Shown: piece after piece, positions 25,896 through 38,562 of the stretch | Numbering within the stretch: position 1 is the first letter of the stretch | Layout: the number at the start of each line of letters is the position of its first letter | Source of the DNA: Lobosporangium transversale | Lineage: Eukaryota > Mortierellomycota > Mortierellomycetes > Mortierellales > Mortierellaceae | Assembly (NCBI RefSeq): GCF_002105155.1 | Contig: NW_019029048.1 | Span: forward strand, 99,166-163,165 | Reading direction: 5' to 3' | DNA length: 64,000 bases | Made by a program: the position numbers and the translations under genes | Notes under the pieces: generated by a model | Database searches by the model: none | Told to the model about the DNA's origin: nothing | Seen by the model: only the letters and a program-made list of their open reading frames with translations

Positions 25896-26776
25896 GTATA
25901 AATTTGGCTATTGAGGGAGAAAGGAGGTGTAATTAAGAGATATTATAGAGCCAGTGCTGCACACGAAGACAGCGAGAAAAATAAAATGGGAAATGGAATG
26001 AGGATGAAGTGAGGGGATCCTGAATGAATGTGTAGATGAGAATGAAGAAAATAAAGTCGAGTTTTGGACAATGTTTAGATGAAATGCCACTGTGCTCTTC
26101 TAATTACACTCAATAGGCTCTCATGCGTGTGCCTGTTTAAAGGAAAGATGGAACCGCTTCTCAGGGCACGTTCTGTTCTAGGCAAAGGACTATATTGATA
26201 TATCTACAATGTATTTTATTTATTAGACAAACAGATAAAAAACGAAAACTGACGCCGACAATGAATAGTTATTTATGCATGTGCATTCTCGTAAGCATAC
26301 TTTCTTTCTTCGGTCGATGGTCAACCCTGAGATTTACTAAACAAAACCACAGAATTCCTAGAGAGATATGTGCAATTCTTAGTCTCTGTCTTTAATAGGA
26401 CTGGCCCTATTGCAAAAGAAAGTAAATAAATATACATGTATGTATTTCCATGTTTGAAGGCAATGTTTGCATGACAGTCGTTGCGTCTTTTGGAACTTTA
26501 AAGTCTTTGGGTTGCAATCTTGTGGAGCAGAACCATGTAAATTATGTCAATTGGCTTTTTTTTATTTTTTTTTTTTGGGACCCTTATCATGACTAAAGTG
26601 CACGGAGCACTGTAAATAAATTTGTGCTTACTCATCTTTTTTGTCATTTTAAACAGACATTTTACTTTCTATCATGTCTATGAATTGACATTGTGCAAAA
26701 GTTATGGGCAAGGGTTTGATATATGATATATTAGGAAATTTATGAATAAATGTTGATGCTTGTTGGTATATGTTTT
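25896..26776. other. Intergenic region
   Basis: This spacer lies between the kelch-like gene and the RING gene. On the minus strand, 26,080-25,910 has no stop and encodes a hydrophobic stretch (HFIFLAVFVCSTGS) that could be part of a missing first exon with a signal anchor, but it has no ATG and no good donor. A T-rich run lies at 26,558-26,576. Nothing else seen. Confidence 0.4.
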
Positions 26777-28499
26777 TTAAGACGATTCCGCGAGGGCAGA
26801 TAACGTTGCAAGTGCCCTATTTCGTTGGTGCTTCATGATGGCCTTGTCCACCGCTACAATTCTCAGCTTGCCTCCTATGATTGTCACCCCTACCCATCCT
26901 GCAGTGATCAGGCTGCGCAAGATGAGGCCTCGCCAGTCCGAAAACTTGGTCATGTCTCGACCAAGCTCTATCAACTTTTGTTTATATCCCATCTCTTTTC
27001 GGCCCTTGGCAAGATCCACAAAGTTGAGCACCAGTTGCTGACGGCAGGCTGGACAAGTCTTATGGCCTGCATTTTGAGCCAGGCTATAATCATCTTGCTG
27101 AGTAAATAATGGTCGCAAGACTGGCTCTGCTACATCAACTGCTTCCTCTGTTTGCTGCTGTTGCGAATCTACTTCAATCTGAGTATGTGTATGCTCATTA
27201 GGTTGCAATGTTGGTTGTTGTATCTGTGTCTGCGTCTGTATCTGTAATGATGAGCCCATTTGTTGAGTTGGGGATGCTGGCTCCATCCGATGCGTGGGCT
27301 CGAGCTCGATTGGATTATTTCCGTTGTCCATTGGTGTGTTTGCCCCGATCAATTCCGTCACATCATCCTCAGGCGTATCGGAGACTGGACCGAGCGGTAC
27401 ACGCAGCTGAACACCTGTCTCTCCAGCGGCTGTTGCTGCTGCCGCTGCTCTCGTTGATAAAAGCCAGCCGAGACCCATTCGGCCGCCAACGGCCCTTGGG
27501 GCATTCATACCCGCAACAGCACTGTGAAGAGTTGTACCCCAGCTAAAGATTCGGAACGCGTCCATGGGCCTGTACCCCTTCGGCCCGTAATTGAACCACT
27601 TGCGGATACAGCCCCTGTGTGCAACATGTTGCTTTACCACACAAAAGTTTTCAAGGACATAGTCCGTGTCCTCACTCAGATATCCTGTCTGACTAGCTGC
27701 TGATCCGGATGAATAATCAGCCTGTTCTGCAAGATCATCATCGTCCAGCATGGCTCCATAACAGATACAGCAGTCATCGTCACTCACTTGAACATTTTTA
27801 TCCAATGGCCGACCTGTGATTAAGATCCTTCGTTTTTCGAGTCCAAATTTACGCAGGATATAAAACATAATGAATTCGTCTAGAAGCATGGTCACTAAAG
27901 AAAAGATGGCGACTTTGCCTAAGATAGGGCGAGTGTTGCGGAAGAAGTCCCCATAGGGTCGACCAGGTCGTCTAGTCAAACTTGATGTTAAGCGTACGAC
28001 ACGAAGCATAAGATAGGCTACCACCAAATAGTAGCAACTGATAGCACGCATCTCGCCTTCGCTCCATCGCTTTTTGCGAAAGAGCCATCGCGGCTGCGAA
28101 TTGATTAGGATGGTTGCTATTTAATCAAGTAACAAGATCATTGAGAAACATTTATTGTCTATTGATTTGAAGTTTAACCCTTATTCGAAGAAAGGAGCCC
28201 CCAGTTGTTACCTTTAAGCCAAGCAGACACGGCTGAAGAGGGGATTTTCAAAGGGTAAAAAAAAAAAAAGGGAGGAGGATTAGTGAGATCAAAGACAACT
28301 TTTTTTTTTTTTTTTTTTTTTTTCCTGAGGATAGAAGGATCATATCCATATAAGATCATAACATGATACTGTCAAAATGCTTTTTACCCCAAGCGTTAAG
28401 AGAAATGACCAAGCCAGCAGGGATGCCCTTGACGATTTCCCGAGTGATTGTGGTGATATCTATCCTCCTGTAGAGCGACAAGGGTGTAGTTGCAGGCAT
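26777..28499 (-). CDS. Membrane-anchored RING-type E3 ubiquitin ligase with a split RING
   Basis: Two exons, 28499-28388 (MPATTPLSLYRR) and 28116-26777, join in phase (TGGG|GTAAAA...TAG|CAACC) to give 483 residues. Membrane segments are visible near residues 65-80 (CYYLVVAYLMLRVV), 105-125 (VAIFSLVTMLLDEFIMFYIL) and near the C-terminus (LILRSLITAGWVGVTIIGG). RING ligands: CCIC at about 153-156, then C...HxxHxxC (CVVKQHVAHRGC, about 196-207), then CPAC at about 390-393. The last CxxC pair is separated from the rest by about 185 residues, largely Gln/Pro/Thr-rich, so the RING cross-brace is interrupted by a long disordered loop. The ligand order fits RING or RING-CH; the substrate and organelle are unknown. 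Confidence 0.78.
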
Positions 28500-29111
28500 G
28501 AGAAAAAATAAATAAAGACAATACTTTGTTGTAAGGAAAAAGACTGAAAATGACACTGTGATAGAGCAAAAAAAAAAGAAGAGAAAAAAATATATTAGTA
28601 GAGCGATGACAATTGGGAACAAAGAAATTAGAGAGAATGAACAAATGAATGAACATGAATGGAGAGGAAAAATACATTATCAGGACAAAGAGCTCGGCCA
28701 ATGGTGTGTAGGGCTCTATTCACCTCGCTTTCTGCCTGCCTGCCACAGTCACATGCATAAAATCTTCCAAAGCGTTGGACTGAATTTCTTTTCAGTGTCG
28801 CTCTAAAAACAAATCCTTGAAAGTGCGAATCGGATGTATCCATGAGTAAAGGGGACCACCATATGCCCAAAAAATAATGCTTTATTAGCTTATCAGTCCT
28901 AGATGTATGAAAAAATGCCTCCCACTGATGACAAGAGTTTTGAATAGAGACGACTTACAAATCCTAGTTGTCTGATTGTAATTTTTTCTAACAATGGAAA
29001 CTGGAGTTAAAGGGCTGAATCGATTTAATTAAAAAACACACTAAAGTCTTCAGAAGTAAATACATTTATTTAAAAGTTTTTAGTAGCTCAAAAATCATAA
29101 TTTTTTTGTTT
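28500..29111. other. Intergenic region
   Basis: AT-rich 0.6-kb spacer between the start of the RING gene and the stop of BRR2. It serves as promoter of the RING gene and 3' end of BRR2. No gene, RNA or repeat recognised. Confidence 0.5.
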
Positions 29112-32100
29112 TCACTCTTGCATCTCCACATCTTCATCCTCTTCCTCTTCCTCGTCACTATCCTCGCCTTCACCCACTTTCAGCTTCATATCAATTTCCT
29201 GGTCACATCCCAAGAAACTGTCACACATCGTGTACAGCTTAAACGTCTGTTCACCCGCCTGTGGGCATACAAATGTCAACTTCACTTTCAATCGTCGTTG
29301 TAAAGTAATCCTCTTGATCGCAAGCAGGGTCTTCGTCGCTGGATCGCCCACCACAATCCACCAACCTTCATCTTTCTTCGTAGGGAAGAATGGTGCTGGC
29401 ACACTCGTCACTTCTTCCTCTTCATCTCCCTCACGTTCCAACTGCACCTCCACCACCACAGGTTGTCCTGCCTTAATCTCATCTTCATCCTCAACTTCAT
29501 AACCAACCTCAATACTTGGATAACGGTTCACAAACTCCGCAATCGCACGCATCTGCCGTTCATCCACCTGCAAGGCTGTATTTCGATCTTCGTCCTCCAT
29601 ATCCATAATATCAAATACAGACTCTACACCTTTGGCCTCACAACGCTTGATACGTTCGCTAGTCATAAAGGGGATCTGCTTCAATGGTGAATCACGGTCC
29701 CACATCGCTTGCACACTCATCTGAGCCAGCTCCATGGCCGCCAGTGCTGGTGGAAGCCATCCATTCGATGATATAACATCAACTGCTGCCTGTAGCAATG
29801 GAATCACCTGGCCTACAACAATGGCCTGATCAGATGCCAAATCCGCTGGCAGTTGTGTACGTGAAAAGTGCGCTTGCAATAGAATATTGGCCTTGTGATG
29901 TGGATTTGTAAACTTGATATTGTTCAATTTCACAGGCAGACGCTCATAAATACGTTTCAGAACCTGATCCTCATGGTGGCGGATTGGGATCGATTCATAT
30001 TCGGCTGCTGTCGAGATAATCTCGAGTAGACCCTTCAACTTTGTCGTAGGAGTCAAGCTCGAACTGAACAACTCAACCGTTGAAAAGTTAATATTGTAGT
30101 ACGCTGCGACCATACCCAAATTAAGAGGCGAAACATCCATCTCATCCTCAATACTAATGCATTTGGACTGAACCAGGTCATTAATTGTCGTCTCTACTAG
30201 CTCTGAAAGATGATCCGAAAGATGTCGATGCGTCACACCCTGTAAATTGTAGTAGTTAGGATTCTGTGCCATACGTCTGTAAAGGAACGTCCATGTGAGG
30301 TAGTCAACTGCATCCTGCTTGTTCTCGATTGTCTTAGTTGCAATCTCTGCATTGAAGTGGTCGTGCAAAAAGTGATCCAAGTGGGACTCTACTGGTAATG
30401 CCTCAAACAAAAATTTCTTGTAAAACTCTTTCCTGTTCGCCTGACACATAAGGACACAGCGACTGGATTCATCGTCGTCAGGGCGGCAGGCGCGACCCAT
30501 CATCTGCAAAATATCTGTTGTAGGATAGTCTGCATAACGATGGTCCTTACCATCATAGAACTGAGTACCCATGACCACCACCATATATGAGCTCAGCGGA
30601 ATGCCCCAGCAAGTATCTCTTGAGGCAATAACGACTTGAATAGCACCAGATTCGAATAAAGTCTCAACCACACGCTTGTCCCTCTTGCTCAAAGCCTCGT
30701 GATAGAATCCAATACCATGCTGAAGAGCCTCCGCCAATGCTTTGTCTTGAACATGCTCCAGATGTGTATTCAATTCCTGGGGTTCACAGTGAAGGAATCG
30801 ATAAGGTTTGTCATCCGCGACACAGAGTGTTAACAGTTCATCAACAGTAAGACGACACTGTTTGCGCGAAGGAACAAACACGATGACAGGTTTTTCGGCA
30901 GAGTGCGTTGTGATGGCGGCATACGTTGGTTTAGCCATAGCGATCATCCAGGAGGCAAAATGAGGGATTGTGTAGCTTTGAATATGCACATCTAATGGCA
31001 AAGGGCGGACCATGGGGTGGAAATTGAAGACAGAGTGGCTGGTAGCTCCAATCCAGTCTCCCAGGTCACGGGCGTTTGCCAAAGAAGTGCTCAATGCAAC
31101 GATGCGAATCTTGGTTTCCAGCTGCGCAGCCATGTAGCGCATCCTGGATACAATCACTTCGTAAGTGGGGCCAACATCTCCTCCTATGAGATGTAATTCA
31201 TCTGCGATAAAAAGCTGAATAGATTGAACGTTCTTACGTTGCTTCCAACGACGTGAGAGAACGTCCCATTGGCTAGGTGTTGCTAAAATAACATCTCCGC
31301 GTTCAAGAAGCTTGAGATCTGCACTGGTCTCTCCTGTGAGCGCCACAAATGCCTTGCCACCTTGAACATCTCCAAATTTGGTATGCCACTCCCTGCGGCG
31401 AGCATCAATGACGTCTTGATGAGGTGCAATGTAAACAATACGTCCCTTGGTTGCACCTTTTTGTGGTTTCTTGTTCCACTGACGCATCATCGCAAACTCT
31501 GCACAGATGGTCTTTCCTGATCCTGTAGGTGCACCAATAAACACGTTGTCGTCCAACGTATAGAGCGTGTTAAAAACCTGCGTCTGGATCGGGTTAAACT
31601 TATTAACCGACTTTGAATATATCTCCTCAAACTCGCGGTTACGCAACGCTGTGACGGGCAAAGGCTGAAGATCTAAGAGTTCAGTGTGAGGTGGATACTT
31701 TTCAGGCAGAAGCAAGTGTTTGAACGAGATGGGGAAGCGAGTCTCTGAGTGCAGCCAACGGTCTGAGATAATACTAACAAAGTAGTTTGGTGGCAGAGGA
31801 TCGAACAAGGGCACTGTGAATGTCATGAGATGTTCCTCCTCGGCATATTGCTGTTTGAGAATAAACGACTCTTGGTGCAATATCATTTCGCCGTCAACAT
31901 CTTCAACCAAGACCCAGAATGCTTCGGCTGTTCCATGAACTTTTTCATCCCACTTGAAATCTGGCATAATAGTGAGTTCAACCTTGAGCATGGAGCGAGT
32001 CAATGGCTGGACATGAGACTGAAGATCAAGTTTAGGGAACTCATGGATATATTTCTCCAATAATTTGCCGGCCTTAGGAACACCCACCAGCTCGCCAATT

Positions 32101-35100
32101 TCCTGAGACGTTAGATCAAAGTAACGAACCCACTCAAACTCTTTACGTTCAATCTTCTTGATCAGTTCAGGATTGATGGCTCTAAACTGACGCAAAGGCG
32201 TCATTGAAAGCCATTGTCTCTTTTCTACCATTTTGCAGAGATCGAGTGCCTTGCGAGTCAGTTGAGCCCATCCACGACGGAGACAGATTTCAAAAATGGC
32301 ACGCAAAATACGTCCGCTGCTTTGAGTTACATAGACCATATCGCTGACAAGGGCGAATCCTTCCAACTTGAGCTGCGAAATATATGACTGTAGCAAAACG
32401 TTGATCTTGGCTGTAGGCTCCTCAATGCTCTCTTTAACAGGGACAGGGACCTGTTCCAACCATTTTTGAAGTTCGGCCTTCTCCTCCTCACGCACAGGAA
32501 TGTACTTGAACTCATCACTGAGTGAAAACACTCTGAATAGCTCAATATGTGACATCATGGGCTTCAAATGTTGATTATAGGTTGCCATTGAGTTGTGCGA
32601 GATATAATAATGTGAAGCAATGCGTCCAAGTTCTGTTCCCTGGAATTTTCCTGTGCGCTTATCATACTTGATCATATTACATTTGTCGAGGATAGTAGAT
32701 GCTGAATGGACGATATCAACCCGCTTCTTTTGTAGGTAGGGGTCATCTTCAAGGTCATCGGGTGAAATACTGTATAGCGATGGGTTGCGAAGCATACGGA
32801 CATAAAGATATGTGTAGCCAAGCCATTGAACAGCCTCATCGCGATTTTTGATGGTCCCAAGGACGATTTCAGCGTTAAGATTGTCAGCAAGTTTAGAAAT
32901 AAACTGGGATTCGATAGGAAGCTGCTGGTTCAAAAGAGATAAGTAATACTGAAGCTCCGAATGGGTGGTGATAATGATACCTTCACCAAACGCGTCGAAC
33001 TGGGGACGGCCTGCACGTCCAAGCATTTGAAGGACATCTTGGGGCGAAAGCTCCGTCCAACGACCCTTCTCTGGCGAGTAAACCTGAGTACCTTTGATGA
33101 TAACAGTATGTGCCGGCAAGTTGACACCCCAGGCAAGGGTAGCAGTAGAGCAAAGAACCTTGATATGGCCCGCTAAGAATAGATGTTCAACAGCTGCACG
33201 GTCAAGACGAGTCATACCAGCATGATGGGTTGCAAAACCATATGGCAATAAATCCTTCAGAGCCGGATCTGTAGCTTGCTCTGCTTCCGCCAGCAATACC
33301 TCCCTTGAAGCGCCATCGGGCCGTGCAAAGTGTGATATCGTGTCATTCTCCAATGCCATATCGCGAAGTGTTTGCGCTGTCTTGCCTGTTTCTTTCCGAG
33401 AGTGAACAAAAATCAACACTTGATCGCCTTCCGGTTGCGTCACATGCTCCATGACTTTCTCATATGTAACCTCGTTCATAACCTGGAAGCGCTTAATTGC
33501 TTTCTTTTCAGTGATACCAATAAATTCTTGCTTCAGCGGGCAGGGTCTCCAGGTACCATCAAAGTGGAACATTCCACGATCTGTATTAACACGCAGGAAT
33601 GTCGCAACGTCAACATAGTTAGGGAGTGTAGCCGACAAACCAACTAAGCGAATCAACTCCTGCGACTGTTCCATGTGCCGGAGCGAGCGAGCAACAATCG
33701 ATTCTAAAACTGGTCCACGGTCATCATGCAAAAGATGGATCTCATCAATAATGATCAGGCGGACGAGATTGGTGTAACTCCGGTCGGTTGCCTTGCGAGT
33801 AATAATATCCCATTTTTCAGGCGTTGTAATAATCATTTGCGTCTCTGCAATCTGTTGCTTATTCATTTGGCGATCTCCCGTCAATTCTTGAACTGATAGT
33901 CCAAATGGTTTGAGACGCTTGCTAAAATTCGAAACCATTTCCTGGACCAATGCCTTCATGGGAGCAATATAAACAACCTTAAAGGAATCCTTATCGATGG
34001 CGCCAGTATCAGGATCACGATACTTTTCAATTTCATGTAATACTGTAAGCATAGCACAATTGGTTTTACCAGCGCCTGTAGGAGCACACAGAAGCATATT
34101 TTCATCCGAGCCAAAAGCGGTATCGTATGCGACAGACTGGATCTGATTCAGTCCGTCTGGGAAACAGTCCTGGATCCATTCTGGAAGTTCATCCTTAGCT
34201 ATGAGTCTACGACCACCTGGGGGTCTCTTGGGCTGAGGCACATGGACTTCTTCATAGCCTTTCTTTTGACGACGGAATGATCCTTCAGGCACATGAACAC
34301 GTTTGTTGGACATCAGATGTGACCCCTGTGTGAACGTCATGGCTTCAAGGTCGAGTAACTGACGAGGGGCCGCTGTAACAGGAGCAGGGCCTTTTTCCTT
34401 GGGCAGCACAGCCATTGGTCCAGCAGCAGTGGGCGTTTGTCCCGCACCCCTCCGACGAAGATCAGCTTTGGCGCCAATATGATGACCAAGACCTTTAATA
34501 ATCCAGTCCAAACCAAGCTCCCTCATCTTGGCCTCAATCTCTGTGCGCTCCTGCTCACTAGCCTTGCCAAGTCTAGTACACCAAACAATCACATCACGGT
34601 TCCTGGTCAGCATACTGACCAACTCGAACTTGTCGTAGTCGAACAAAGCCATAAGTTCGTTCTCGCAATCGCGCACGTTGATCGCTTCCGAAGCAATAAT
34701 GGCCATGGCAGCATCTGTTTTTTCCTGTGCAACAATTTCATCCTTATAGAATGAAGAAATGAATCGCTGCAGCCAGTAAGCATCAACTTGATGGGGCTGA
34801 AGTTTCTTTGATGTATCAACCTTTGCCTCGGATGCTCCAACACGCACGGCCTCGTCATCATCAACATCCATTGATGACTGCTCTTCCTCCTGCTCGACCT
34901 TACCAGCGCCGACGACAACATCCTGGGTGGTGTCGAGACCTTCTTCGTCTTCATGTTCAGATTCAGAGTGCAAAGAGTAAATATCTTCTTCTTCTTCTTC
35001 TTCATCAAATACAACAGCTACTCCGTATTGCTCATCAATGTCGCCGACCTTCTTGAGCTCTCCGTCTTGATCTACACCCACTTCTTCAGTACCGGGGTTG

Positions 35101-35675
35101 TAATCTGTAATTTTCTTGCCCAAGTTCACCAGGTCAGAAAACGTGAATCGGTCTGATTTTAGCTCGCCAAGAACCTTTTCGATTTGATTCTTCTTGTCAA
35201 AATCCTTGAGAGTATCTGAGTGGAGGATATCAAGAACTTCGTCCCCGGCACTCCTGACGACCTCGTGCGATACATCACCGAGATAGTGCTGAACAAATGT
35301 GAGGATCAATTCATAAGTATGTCTCGTCTCCTTTGTCCTAGGCCTGTATCCACCACTCTCAAGATTGTCTGTGGCAGCCAAGACAGAAGTATAGCTATAT
35401 GCATTTCGAATGCTTTTTTCTTCAGTTCTTTTTTTGCGTCGTTCTTCGCTTTTCTCACTAGTCTGGCTCTTTTTTTTCTTGACCTCCTCAATTTTAGACA
35501 AATCTCTGATAGCTCTACTACCAAACTCCTTGGGATCTATGCGGCCATACAGTGATTCAGCCTCACCAGTTGGTTCATTTCCACGACGTGGGTTATCTGA
35601 ACGGTTTGCTTGAAGAACCAGATTAGAATTGAGCGCGTATTGGTACTGTTGATCTTTCGCGATCTTGTCAGCCAT
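29112..35675 (-). CDS. BRR2: U5 snRNP RNA helicase Brr2
   Basis: Ski2-like helicase that unwinds U4/U6 during spliceosome activation. It is a single uninterrupted frame of 2,187 residues, the expected length. Order: N-terminal plug/PWI region with acidic stretches (residues about 1-400); first helicase cassette with Walker A APTGAGKT (about 528), DEIH, SATLPNY, HHAGM and GRAGRP; first Sec63 unit; second cassette with APTGSGKT (about 1,380), DELH, STSLAN instead of SAT, and GRACRP; second Sec63 unit; and a very acidic C-terminus. In the family the first cassette is the active one and the second is a regulatory pseudo-helicase, which fits the altered motif III and the HEALSK replacement here. 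The start [20 protein letters not shown] is conserved in type. There is no intron although most neighbours have several. Confidence 0.97.
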   Translation of the reverse strand: MADKIAKDQQYQYALNSNLVLQANRSDNPRRGNEPTGEAESLYGRIDPKEFGSRAIRDLSKIEEVKKKKSQTSEKSEERRKKRTEEKSIRNAYSYTSVLAATDNLESGGYRPRTKETRHTYELILTFVQHYLGDVSHEVVRSAGDEVLDILHSDTLKDFDKKNQIEKVLGELKSDRFTFSDLVNLGKKITDYNPGTEEVGVDQDGELKKVGDIDEQYGVAVVFDEEEEEEDIYSLHSESEHEDEEGLDTTQDVVVGAGKVEQEEEQSSMDVDDDEAVRVGASEAKVDTSKKLQPHQVDAYWLQRFISSFYKDEIVAQEKTDAAMAIIASEAINVRDCENELMALFDYDKFELVSMLTRNRDVIVWCTRLGKASEQERTEIEAKMRELGLDWIIKGLGHHIGAKADLRRRGAGQTPTAAGPMAVLPKEKGPAPVTAAPRQLLDLEAMTFTQGSHLMSNKRVHVPEGSFRRQKKGYEEVHVPQPKRPPGGRRLIAKDELPEWIQDCFPDGLNQIQSVAYDTAFGSDENMLLCAPTGAGKTNCAMLTVLHEIEKYRDPDTGAIDKDSFKVVYIAPMKALVQEMVSNFSKRLKPFGLSVQELTGDRQMNKQQIAETQMIITTPEKWDIITRKATDRSYTNLVRLIIIDEIHLLHDDRGPVLESIVARSLRHMEQSQELIRLVGLSATLPNYVDVATFLRVNTDRGMFHFDGTWRPCPLKQEFIGITEKKAIKRFQVMNEVTYEKVMEHVTQPEGDQVLIFVHSRKETGKTAQTLRDMALENDTISHFARPDGASREVLLAEAEQATDPALKDLLPYGFATHHAGMTRLDRAAVEHLFLAGHIKVLCSTATLAWGVNLPAHTVIIKGTQVYSPEKGRWTELSPQDVLQMLGRAGRPQFDAFGEGIIITTHSELQYYLSLLNQQLPIESQFISKLADNLNAEIVLGTIKNRDEAVQWLGYTYLYVRMLRNPSLYSISPDDLEDDPYLQKKRVDIVHSASTILDKCNMIKYDKRTGKFQGTELGRIASHYYISHNSMATYNQHLKPMMSHIELFRVFSLSDEFKYIPVREEEKAELQKWLEQVPVPVKESIEEPTAKINVLLQSYISQLKLEGFALVSDMVYVTQSSGRILRAIFEICLRRGWAQLTRKALDLCKMVEKRQWLSMTPLRQFRAINPELIKKIERKEFEWVRYFDLTSQEIGELVGVPKAGKLLEKYIHEFPKLDLQSHVQPLTRSMLKVELTIMPDFKWDEKVHGTAEAFWVLVEDVDGEMILHQESFILKQQYAEEEHLMTFTVPLFDPLPPNYFVSIISDRWLHSETRFPISFKHLLLPEKYPPHTELLDLQPLPVTALRNREFEEIYSKSVNKFNPIQTQVFNTLYTLDDNVFIGAPTGSGKTICAEFAMMRQWNKKPQKGATKGRIVYIAPHQDVIDARRREWHTKFGDVQGGKAFVALTGETSADLKLLERGDVILATPSQWDVLSRRWKQRKNVQSIQLFIADELHLIGGDVGPTYEVIVSRMRYMAAQLETKIRIVALSTSLANARDLGDWIGATSHSVFNFHPMVRPLPLDVHIQSYTIPHFASWMIAMAKPTYAAITTHSAEKPVIVFVPSRKQCRLTVDELLTLCVADDKPYRFLHCEPQELNTHLEHVQDKALAEALQHGIGFYHEALSKRDKRVVETLFESGAIQVVIASRDTCWGIPLSSYMVVVMGTQFYDGKDHRYADYPTTDILQMMGRACRPDDDESSRCVLMCQANRKEFYKKFLFEALPVESHLDHFLHDHFNAEIATKTIENKQDAVDYLTWTFLYRRMAQNPNYYNLQGVTHRHLSDHLSELVETTINDLVQSKCISIEDEMDVSPLNLGMVAAYYNINFSTVELFSSSLTPTTKLKGLLEIISTAAEYESIPIRHHEDQVLKRIYERLPVKLNNIKFTNPHHKANILLQAHFSRTQLPADLASDQAIVVGQVIPLLQAAVDVISSNGWLPPALAAMELAQMSVQAMWDRDSPLKQIPFMTSERIKRCEAKGVESVFDIMDMEDEDRNTALQVDERQMRAIAEFVNRYPSIEVGYEVEDEDEIKAGQPVVVEVQLEREGDEEEEVTSVPAPFFPTKKDEGWWIVVGDPATKTLLAIKRITLQRRLKVKLTFVCPQAGEQTFKLYTMCDSFLGCDQEIDMKLKVGEGEDSDEEEEEDEDVEMQE

Positions 35676-36409
35676 ATTGAAGTTGAATCTATCGTTGGTA
35701 TGGATAAATGTATGATGATTAAGTAAACTGGTAAATATGTAAATAAATAAATAAATAAAAAAATCGTTGAATACACACCTTCAAGGAAATAGTGGAAACT
35801 ACAAAATAATATATATAAAAGGCAAAAGACAATTGGCTTTAAGCTGGCTGAGATCCTATAAAGTTAGCAAGGATTAAAAGATTACCGAGAAAAGTATGAT
35901 TAGTATAAAAAAGCGGGAGGTACCTTTCCTGAAGCTGATAAAGACGAGGTATGCCATTTCGATCCCTTACCGAAAGCAGGTCAGCTACTTTTATTGTAGG
36001 GAAAATATAGTACAGCAACGGCAATCACGATCCACGAAAACTTCTTGAGAGAGCTAAACGGAAATAGATGTACAATGTACAATGATGGTGGAGATCAGTC
36101 TCAGATAATCGGCGTTTGTAAAAGTGATCGATTCAAGGTTCTTTTTGTATGATTTCGTACAATGGCCACAGCAGCGTGGTTGATTCGTTGTCGTCGTCGT
36201 CAACAACAGTAGTTCGTTTTGTATTGCGTCGCAATCGTGGAAAGGAAGTTAAAGAAAGTATGAAAAAAAGAGCAAGGGAAAGGGAAGGAATAAATGAAAA
36301 ATGATTTGAAGAAAAAAGCTACGCTTCTGCAAATAAATCTGTTACGCCTCAAGACCTCTCAATGGGAGTGTCTGTACGTGGAAGATAAGCCACCCGATAC
36401 TATTATTAT
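35676..36409. other. Intergenic region upstream of BRR2
   Basis: 0.73-kb AT-rich spacer between the BRR2 start and the TTTGGCAGCC element. It contains (AAAT)n near 35,741-35,760 and a GTCGTCGTC stretch near 36,189-36,205. No gene recognised; it must include the BRR2 promoter. Confidence 0.5.
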
Positions 36410-36574
36410 AGGATTAATCTATTTGGCAGCCTAGTTGCTAAATATTATTTGGCAGCCCATTGCCAAATATAATCAACTTTCAAGACTCTCTTTGGCAGCC
36501 CAGTTGCCAAATAACATTCATTATTTACTTGGCAGCCTACCCAGGGCTATTTGGCCTCTAACTATTTATTTATT

Positions 36575-36614
<40 letters not shown>

Positions 36615-37019
36615 CAAGTAGGTCGCTCATACAGTTTTGGAGGTGCCATTTGGAGATCAATGCCTATGAGAGGTTTTCGCTCGGAGCAAACGCGTCTCAC
36701 CTACTACCTAGACGTCTTCAATAAACCATTCCCTAACCGTGTACATTGAAGGCTGTTTTGTGAAGATGTCATCGCCGCTGTCCTTAGTACCTCCGGCGGC
36801 ATTAGCTGTGCAAGGCAATGTATCCACAGAACGCTGCTTGTTTTACCACTGATGTTATGACCCTGTTTATCAAAAAAAAAAAAAAAAAAAAAAGTAATGT
36901 ATTTGGCAGCCCAGCTGCCACCCAAGAGTGCGAAGTTAAGTGGCAGCCCCCAGAAGTAGGCTGCCAAATAGAGGCAAAAATTACTATATTTGGTATGGGC
37001 TGCCAAATAGATTAATCCT
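36410..37019. mobile_element. Terminal-inverted-repeat element made of TTTGGCAGCC hairpins
   Basis: Perfect 22-bp terminal inverted repeats lie at 36,410-36,431 (AGGATTAATCTATTTGGCAG..) and 36,998-37,019. Both ends are flanked by TATTAT (36,404-36,409 and 37,020-37,025), a possible 6-bp target duplication, though the DNA is AT-rich. Inside, the unit TTTGGCAGCCC-(1-4 nt)-TGCCAAATA recurs as short self-complementary hairpins: near 36,421-36,446, 36,448-36,471, 36,490-36,512, 36,530-36,556, 36,902-36,918 and 36,941-36,969. No transposase frame. This looks like a non-autonomous foldback/MITE-type element, enlarged by a retroelement insertion in its middle. The adjacent tRNA-Met gene is 36 bp away. 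Confidence 0.75.
36577..36893 (+). mobile_element. Retroelement fragment nested in the hairpin element
   Basis: A T38 run (36,577-36,614) and an A22 run (36,872-36,893) bracket 257 bp of non-hairpin sequence. The A run is preceded by TGACCCTGTTTATC, close to the tail shared by the LINEs here (ACC..GGGTCCTTGTTATC then poly(A)). I infer a SINE-like or truncated LINE insertion; the T run may be a second, oppositely oriented tail. No flanking duplication could be settled because the borders are homopolymers. Confidence 0.5.
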
Positions 37020-37055
37020 TATTATATGCCTAACTTAAAATGGAAGGAAAAGATT

Positions 37056-37127
37056 GCTCTCCGTGAGGTTCGAACTCACGACCTTCAGATTATGAGACTG
37101 ACGCTCTGCCAACTGAGCTAGGAAAGC
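37056..37127 (-). tRNA. tRNA-Met (CAT)
   Basis: 72 nt, read on the minus strand. The acceptor stem GCTTTCC pairs with GGAGAGC, with one G:T. The D arm is GCTC..GAGC with the A box TAGCTCAGTTGG. The anticodon loop CTCATAA gives CAT. The T arm is GTGAG-TTCGAAC-CTCAC. There is no intron. D-arm and T-arm features are of the elongator type. The next feature upstream of its 5' end is the start of a truncated LINE, about 110 bp away. Confidence 0.95.
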
Positions 37128-38277
37128 AACTTGTTGAACGGATGCTATATTGTAAGTTATTTATTCATAATTATAGTCACGTGATATCAGACTGTTGTGG
37201 CTGGTCATTAATAGGTATATAAATTAATTATAACTATTTTATTTTTACTTTGTATCTACTAATCGGGACATTCTGTCGATCCACAGTTAAAAGAACCTTT
37301 GTGCAAAGCCTTAAGCTATCGGTGAGTCCACCTCACCTAGAAAGCACCACAGTCAGGCCTGTAGGCAACGATCTGCGCTGTCACGCTATTTTCGAGAACG
37401 AGGTGGTGGAGGATGATCTTAGACACCTGCTAAAGCTCCAATCAGCAGTGAGAACACATTACTTGTGGGCGTCTCAGAACAGAGTCAGGAATTATATTGC
37501 AGACTGGCGAGAAGTAGAATGGAAAGCAAGCCTGCATATTCTTCACGATGGCAACATGCCTAGAGGCCTCTTCACCAGCCCAGCAGATTGTCACAAGAGA
37601 GCGCACAGAATAAAGAAGGTCCATGGTATGCTTCCTACACTCACTTATATGAGGCAGTGGCGACCGGACCTGTATGTGATTGACATCTGCAGGATGTGTG
37701 AACAGGAGCAGGAGGACATAGAACACATCTGGCGTTGCCCCATGACACTGGACGAGCAATTGAAAGGTTGGAAGCAGGCCATAGAACTCATCACGAAGGA
37801 TGGAAAAAGAGCATTAGTGAAGGAGAAGAAGCTCTGGGAAGACAAACAAGGGAAAACACAGGAGCCAAACCTGAATAAAGGAGGTCCCTCGTTTACACCT
37901 GTAGCCGACAACGTGATTTGGGGCTCTTTGGAAGCGATGCTCAAGGGCGTCAGAGAGATTCGACATGCAAGCACTCTGTTTGGTGAGGGAGATGTGGATA
38001 TGGGACGGAGAAACGAGGGTGAGGATGCCCACTGGACTGTCCAAGACTTGTACCACGGTTTGGTGCCGAAGGAACTGATACAAAAATGGAAGACGATCTT
38101 CAGAACCACAGCATCGATCTCAAGGTACATTGTTTGCCGCTTTGTCAAGTCAATCGAGGAACTCGGCAGGACTGAAATCTGGAACAGACGCTGCAAAGTC
38201 ACCGTCAACTGGGAAAGAGACAATGGTATCACCTCTGTGAGCAAACGCGCCAGGGGACGCAACTGTGTTGGGATGCA

Positions 38278-38464
38278 AGCGAAATCACTATAATAATTTT
38301 GTGCAACATAGTATTTCGCCCATATTTCTAGAGCATTCCTTGCAACAGGACATTAACTAGTATAAATAGGTCTACTTTTCTATCTAGTTCTGTAGCATGG
38401 TTCCCCCTGAATAAAGATACCTTTATTGCACCCTTAGATCCCCCTAGAACACTACCTTGACTTT
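38278..38464 (+). mobile_element. 187-bp TGCA-flanked element, copy 1
   Basis: Starts AGCGAAATCACTATAATAAT and ends ACTACCTTGACTTT. It is flanked on both sides by TGCA (38,274-38,277 and 38,465-38,468). It interrupts the LINE frame between VGM and HGRH. It is identical to the copy at 38,563-38,749 read in reverse, except for three transitions. A hairpin lies near its start (GCGAAAT..ATTTCGC). No long terminal inverted repeat, no poly(A), no coding capacity. Class unknown; a 4-bp duplication suggests a DNA transposon derivative. Confidence 0.8.
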
Positions 38465-38562
38465 TGCATGGGAGGCACAGACGTAGCAGAGGTGAATTCT
38501 TTGGCTCTCACCAGGGACAACGACGAACAGCAGATGTGAAGGCGATCAGGACTGAGGCTGCA

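Noticed and set aside
36410-37019. CRISPR-like array from the regularly recurring TTTGGCAGCC words
   Set aside because: Units occur in both orientations as hairpins with irregular spacing, between terminal inverted repeats, in a eukaryotic genome.
37645-38262. 205-codon minus-strand frame with hydrophobic segments
   Set aside because: Antisense of the LINE remnant; the sense strand has the zinc motif and homology to the other LINE.
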